A stretch of DNA of 24,368 nt. Source: a virus. Below are positions 21,423 to 24,368 of this stretch, piece by piece. The number at the start of each line of letters is the position of its first letter. Positions within the stretch are counted from its first letter, which is position 1. The position numbers were made by a program, and so were the translations under genes. The notes beneath the pieces are model-generated. The model did not search any database. It was not told the origin of the DNA and saw only the letters and a program-made list of their open reading frames with translations. The DNA lies in IMG/VR virus record IMGVR_UViG_3300049479_000228, positions 1 through 24,368 of that record. One strand, 5' to 3'.

Positions 21423-23825
21423 GTGCGTATTGCGGGCGGTCGGACGCGACATATCCGCAGTTGGACCGGCCCGCTGATCGAGGACGCGGAGCCGGACCAG
21501 CTGGAGGTATCTGGCGCGCTCGACGACGGGCAGAACCTGATGGCGCGCGCGGGCGGGTTGCGCGAGGTGCGCGGCGGGTCGGCGGCGGTGCTCACGTTCG
21601 CTGCCGTGGCCGGCAACCCCATTACCGACGTGCTGGGTGTGTTCCCGTACTCCGCGCCCGGGCTGGCGGTGTGCGCGCACGCGGCGGCGGGCTCCAAGCA
21701 CTACGCGTATGGGCTGGACGACACACCCGCGTTCATCACGGGGACTGAGGCGACGTCACGGGTGGACATGGGGTGGAATACCGCGACCCCCGCCCGCCCG
21801 TTAGGCGTGGAACTGTTTGAGAAGCTGTACGTGGTGGATGCGTCGCCGGCCGCCAACCGCAACGGGATGGTGGTTCTGTCGTATAGCGGGGGCTCGTGGA
21901 CGATCACGACGCCGACGTACGACCTGGACACCTCGGGCGGCGCGGCGCAGGTGCTGCGGGCCTACAGCGCGGAAGTGTTCAACGGGGTGTTGTTCGTGTC
22001 CGGGTACGACTCCGAGACGAGCAACAACGCGCCGCATCTGGTGCGGCACTCGTTGTTGGGAACTGACCCGTCGGGTTCGGGCGGCTTCGATCCGCGGGCG
22101 TATGCGATCCTGGGCGCCAAGGGGCAGTATGTGCGCGCGATGCGCGCCGGCCGATCGGTGATGCTGGTGGCCAAGGACGCGGAGCTGTACGCGATCAGCG
22201 GCGCGGGGCGCGGGTTGCCGGGCTGGCAATACCAAATCCAGCAGGTGCTGAACACGGTAGGGGCGGGGTGTACCAACCCGTACGCCTTGGACCATGCGAT
22301 GGGGTATTGGTACGGTCTGGGCGACGGCGGCCCGTGGCGCTCCGACGGCGCACAGGTGGAATCGCTCTTGCCGCCGCGTCGTCGTTCGTGGCGTCAGCTG
22401 GACGGACTCGAGCGCGCGGTGGTGCGCTATCACCCGGAGCGCCGGCAGGTGTGGTTCTATATGCCGCAACCGTCGCTCAGTGGCTACGTCGCGGCGCCTA
22501 ATATCGCGTGGGTGTGGGACACCGAGCGGGAGCAATGGGATTTGAACCATCGCACCAATCGGTCGTATCACTACCTGCACGCCGTCGCGCAAGCGCCCGA
22601 CCTGCCCGCCGCAGCGCCGTCGGATGTGGCGCAGAGCTGGAGTTATGGCGAGGAGTGGAGCGAAGGTATCCTTGCGATGTGGGGCACCTTCACGCAGGGC
22701 GATGCGTTCGCGGAGACGGAGGTATGGCAGGAAGTGCCGGGGATGGGCTACAGCCTGTCCGAGACGTTGCCGGCGGGTGTGAAGCGGTTCCGGGTCGCGG
22801 GATCGGGGAACGAGCCGTACCAACTCAACGTGAAGCTGCGGCACAAGAAGGGCGTGTCGCTGACCGACTTCTCGGCTGAGGCGTCGTTCTACGGCGCGAT
22901 TCGGGCGCCGTTGTATCAGCCGTACTGGCGCGGCACGTCGTCCACGCACTATCCGGGGTATGGCGGCGGTTCGTCCACGAGCTATCCCGTGCGGTCGCAA
23001 GTCTACATTCAAGGGGTGTCGCTTGACGGGTACGCCGAGCAGACGGCGGACCCGGCGCGGTTCTCGCATCCGTGGGTGGGACAGACTAACGCGCTGATTA
23101 CCGTGGACGACACGTATTATGCGTCGTTCAGCAACGCGGAGTTTTCGGCCGCGAATGAGCGGTCGGATTGGCCGGTGGGGCATCAGTCATCCCCGCTGGC
23201 GGTCGCGAACGTGACGGCGCTGGTCGTGCCCTCGCCGCCAGCGCCGCGGCAGTCGCTGTTTGGCAACTTCTTGGCGGCGACGCAGATTGACGTCGTGTGG
23301 GCCGCGACGACCAACGACGGCGACACGTATCACCTGGAATACCGCGTGCTGGGGTCGGGTGGCGCGTTCACGGCGGCGGCGTCGTATGTGGCGGCCGGCA
23401 GCACGGGCACCCTGTCGCCGCAACTGACGAGCATCACCGGCCTAACGGGTGGCACGCGCTATGAGGTGCGGACACGCAAGGCGACGGGCGGCGCTGCGTC
23501 ATCTACGACGATGCATACGGCACTATTGCCGCCGACGTCGATCACCGCGACCACGAACGGCTCGAGCGGCTCGCCGTCGGTGCCCTTGGCCATCGTGGTT
23601 CCGCAATCCGGGCACGGGCTGCGGGTCTACAACGCGGCGCAGACATACGACAACCTGACGGCGAGCGCGAGCGCGGGCACGACGAACCTGACGTCCACGG
23701 TCGGCGTCGGGGGAACCGGCGACCGCTACTTCGCGCGCACGTACGACAGCAATTGGCCGACCGGGTTCCAGTATTCGACGGCGGTGTCGGACGATATCAC
23801 GGACCCTGAAACCACGGGGAGTTAG
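21423..23825 (+). CDS. Large tail-hub-like protein with fibronectin III-like segment
   Basis: An 800-residue protein with repeated beta blocks in its first 420 residues (LFEKLYVVDASPAANRN, VFNGVLFVSGYD, VMLVAKDAELYAISG, VVRYHPERRQVWFYMP, AWVWDTEREQWDLNH), a pattern like the beta-propeller of phage tail-hub proteins (P22 gp10-like or tail tubular B-like). Residues about 600-690 (QIDVVWAATTNDGDTYHLEY through LTGGTRYEVRTRKATGG) look like a fibronectin type III domain, and 695-790 may be a second Ig-like module. GTG start at 21423. The protein would close the neck and lead to the tail or fibres. The propeller is by pattern; the FN3 is better supported. Confidence 0.75.
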   Translation: MRIAGGRTRHIRSWTGPLIEDAEPDQLEVSGALDDGQNLMARAGGLREVRGGSAAVLTFAAVAGNPITDVLGVFPYSAPGLAVCAHAAAGSKHYAYGLDDTPAFITGTEATSRVDMGWNTATPARPLGVELFEKLYVVDASPAANRNGMVVLSYSGGSWTITTPTYDLDTSGGAAQVLRAYSAEVFNGVLFVSGYDSETSNNAPHLVRHSLLGTDPSGSGGFDPRAYAILGAKGQYVRAMRAGRSVMLVAKDAELYAISGAGRGLPGWQYQIQQVLNTVGAGCTNPYALDHAMGYWYGLGDGGPWRSDGAQVESLLPPRRRSWRQLDGLERAVVRYHPERRQVWFYMPQPSLSGYVAAPNIAWVWDTEREQWDLNHRTNRSYHYLHAVAQAPDLPAAAPSDVAQSWSYGEEWSEGILAMWGTFTQGDAFAETEVWQEVPGMGYSLSETLPAGVKRFRVAGSGNEPYQLNVKLRHKKGVSLTDFSAEASFYGAIRAPLYQPYWRGTSSTHYPGYGGGSSTSYPVRSQVYIQGVSLDGYAEQTADPARFSHPWVGQTNALITVDDTYYASFSNAEFSAANERSDWPVGHQSSPLAVANVTALVVPSPPAPRQSLFGNFLAATQIDVVWAATTNDGDTYHLEYRVLGSGGAFTAAASYVAAGSTGTLSPQLTSITGLTGGTRYEVRTRKATGGAASSTTMHTALLPPTSITATTNGSSGSPSVPLAIVVPQSGHGLRVYNAAQTYDNLTASASAGTTNLTSTVGVGGTGDRYFARTYDSNWPTGFQYSTAVSDDITDPETTGS

Positions 23826-23830
23826 GCGGC

Positions 23831-24250
23831 ATGGCCCTGGTTCTCTTTGCGGCGCCCGAGGGCACCAATACGCTGATCCGACTCGACGACCCATCACTCA
23901 CGACCGACGAGGGGGTCGCGATGCCGGCGCCCACAATGACGAGCGCGGACCTGTCGCAAGGCAGCGCGGGCGGCGAGGGGCGCATGCGTCGCATCACGCA
24001 GGCCGTCACGGCCGGCGCCGACTGCACGGTCGAGGTGTGTCCGGTGGCAAACGGGATTGCGGTCACGTCGCAGGCCGAGGCGTTCGACGTGCTGTCCGTG
24101 GACGGGGCCGAACAGCGGATCGAGCATGGCGTGGCGTCGATGGCGAACCGGCACGCCGTGTGTGTGACCGTGACGGCGCTTGACGGGCCGGTGGCGCTGG
24201 GCGCGTGTGACGTGGTGATTGCCGGGCGCCGGAGTACCGAAAATGCCTGA
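23831..24250 (+). CDS. Hypothetical protein after tail gene
   Basis: A 139-residue protein rich in Ala, Thr, Val and Gly with two Cys in CTVEVC (64-69) and others near 112 and 127. It is mainly beta strands (HAVCVTVTALDGPVALGACD). It starts six bases after the tail-hub stop and overlaps the next gene by 8 bases. It looks like a small structural protein but matches no family that I recognise. Confidence 0.65.
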   Translation: MALVLFAAPEGTNTLIRLDDPSLTTDEGVAMPAPTMTSADLSQGSAGGEGRMRRITQAVTAGADCTVEVCPVANGIAVTSQAEAFDVLSVDGAEQRIEHGVASMANRHAVCVTVTALDGPVALGACDVVIAGRRSTENA

Positions 24251-24368
24251 CCGTATGTCGGTGGTGGACCTGTCGGCGGTGGCGGCGTCAGCCGAGTTGC
24301 GCGCGGTGCTCGAGGAGTTGCGGCAGAGTGTGGGTCTGGCGTCGTCGCTGGTGGTGGTGCCACTGGTC
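24243..24368 (+). CDS. Partial gene, 3' end outside window
   Basis: An open frame from ATG at 24243 to the window end gives 42 residues: MPDRMSVVDLSAVAASAELR, then a helical segment with ELRQSVGLASSLVVV. It begins 8 bases before the previous stop, as at other junctions here. The start of a coiled-coil or membrane-associated helix is visible, but the product cannot be assigned. Confidence 0.55.
   Translation, partial: MPDRMSVVDLSAVAASAELRAVLEELRQSVGLASSLVVVPLV

Noticed and set aside
19869-21701. 610-residue open frame on the - strand
   Set aside because: It runs opposite four coupled + strand genes with good protein features. Its translation is Arg/Pro/His-rich, as expected from the antisense of GC-rich genes.

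Overview
The window is part of a GC-rich, tightly packed tailed double-stranded DNA phage (or prophage) genome. Every gene I can support lies on the + strand. Most neighbours overlap by 4 bases (ATGA or GTGA), so the genome reads as long translationally coupled operons. Host clues are few. The one clear lipoprotein has a lipobox typical of a Gram-negative host, and codon use is very GC-rich. I cannot name the host. No integrase, repressor, tRNA, rRNA, CRISPR array or insertion sequence is visible.

Region 1 (1-9265) is the replication, recombination and accessory arm. It holds an SSB-like protein with an acidic DDDLPF tail, a VRR-NUC nuclease, an unusual fusion of an SNF2-type helicase with a beta-class DNA methyltransferase, a small HNH nuclease, several small zinc-binding proteins, a replication initiator-like protein and a helicase-loader-like (G39P-like) protein. 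The initiator gene carries a perfect 22-bp palindrome and direct repeats in its interdomain linker. This layout recalls lambda O, where the origin lies inside the initiator gene. A coiled-coil protein and a small lipoprotein close the arm.

Region 2 (9262-13201) starts DNA packaging with terminase small and large subunits, followed by seven small genes. Several of these are Cys-rich or Trp-rich and of unknown role. A 153-bp gap (13202-13354) then holds the best promoter candidate of the window and a strong intrinsic terminator about 80 nt downstream of it.

Region 3 (13355-24368) is the virion module: a membrane-anchored protein, portal (759 aa), scaffold-like coiled-coil protein, major capsid protein, an Ala/Thr-rich structural candidate, small neck-region proteins including one with a helix-turn-helix, a head-tail adaptor-like protein, and an 800-residue beta-rich tail protein with a fibronectin III-like segment. 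The large portal, separate scaffold, adaptor and gp10-like tail-hub protein, with no tail tube, sheath or tape measure in view, suggest a podovirus-like particle. That is inference, because the rest of the tail lies outside the window.

The most unusual element is the nuclease / helicase-methyltransferase fusion / HNH gene run at 2309-5255. It brings together the enzyme types found in restriction-modification or replication-repair systems in three coupled genes.
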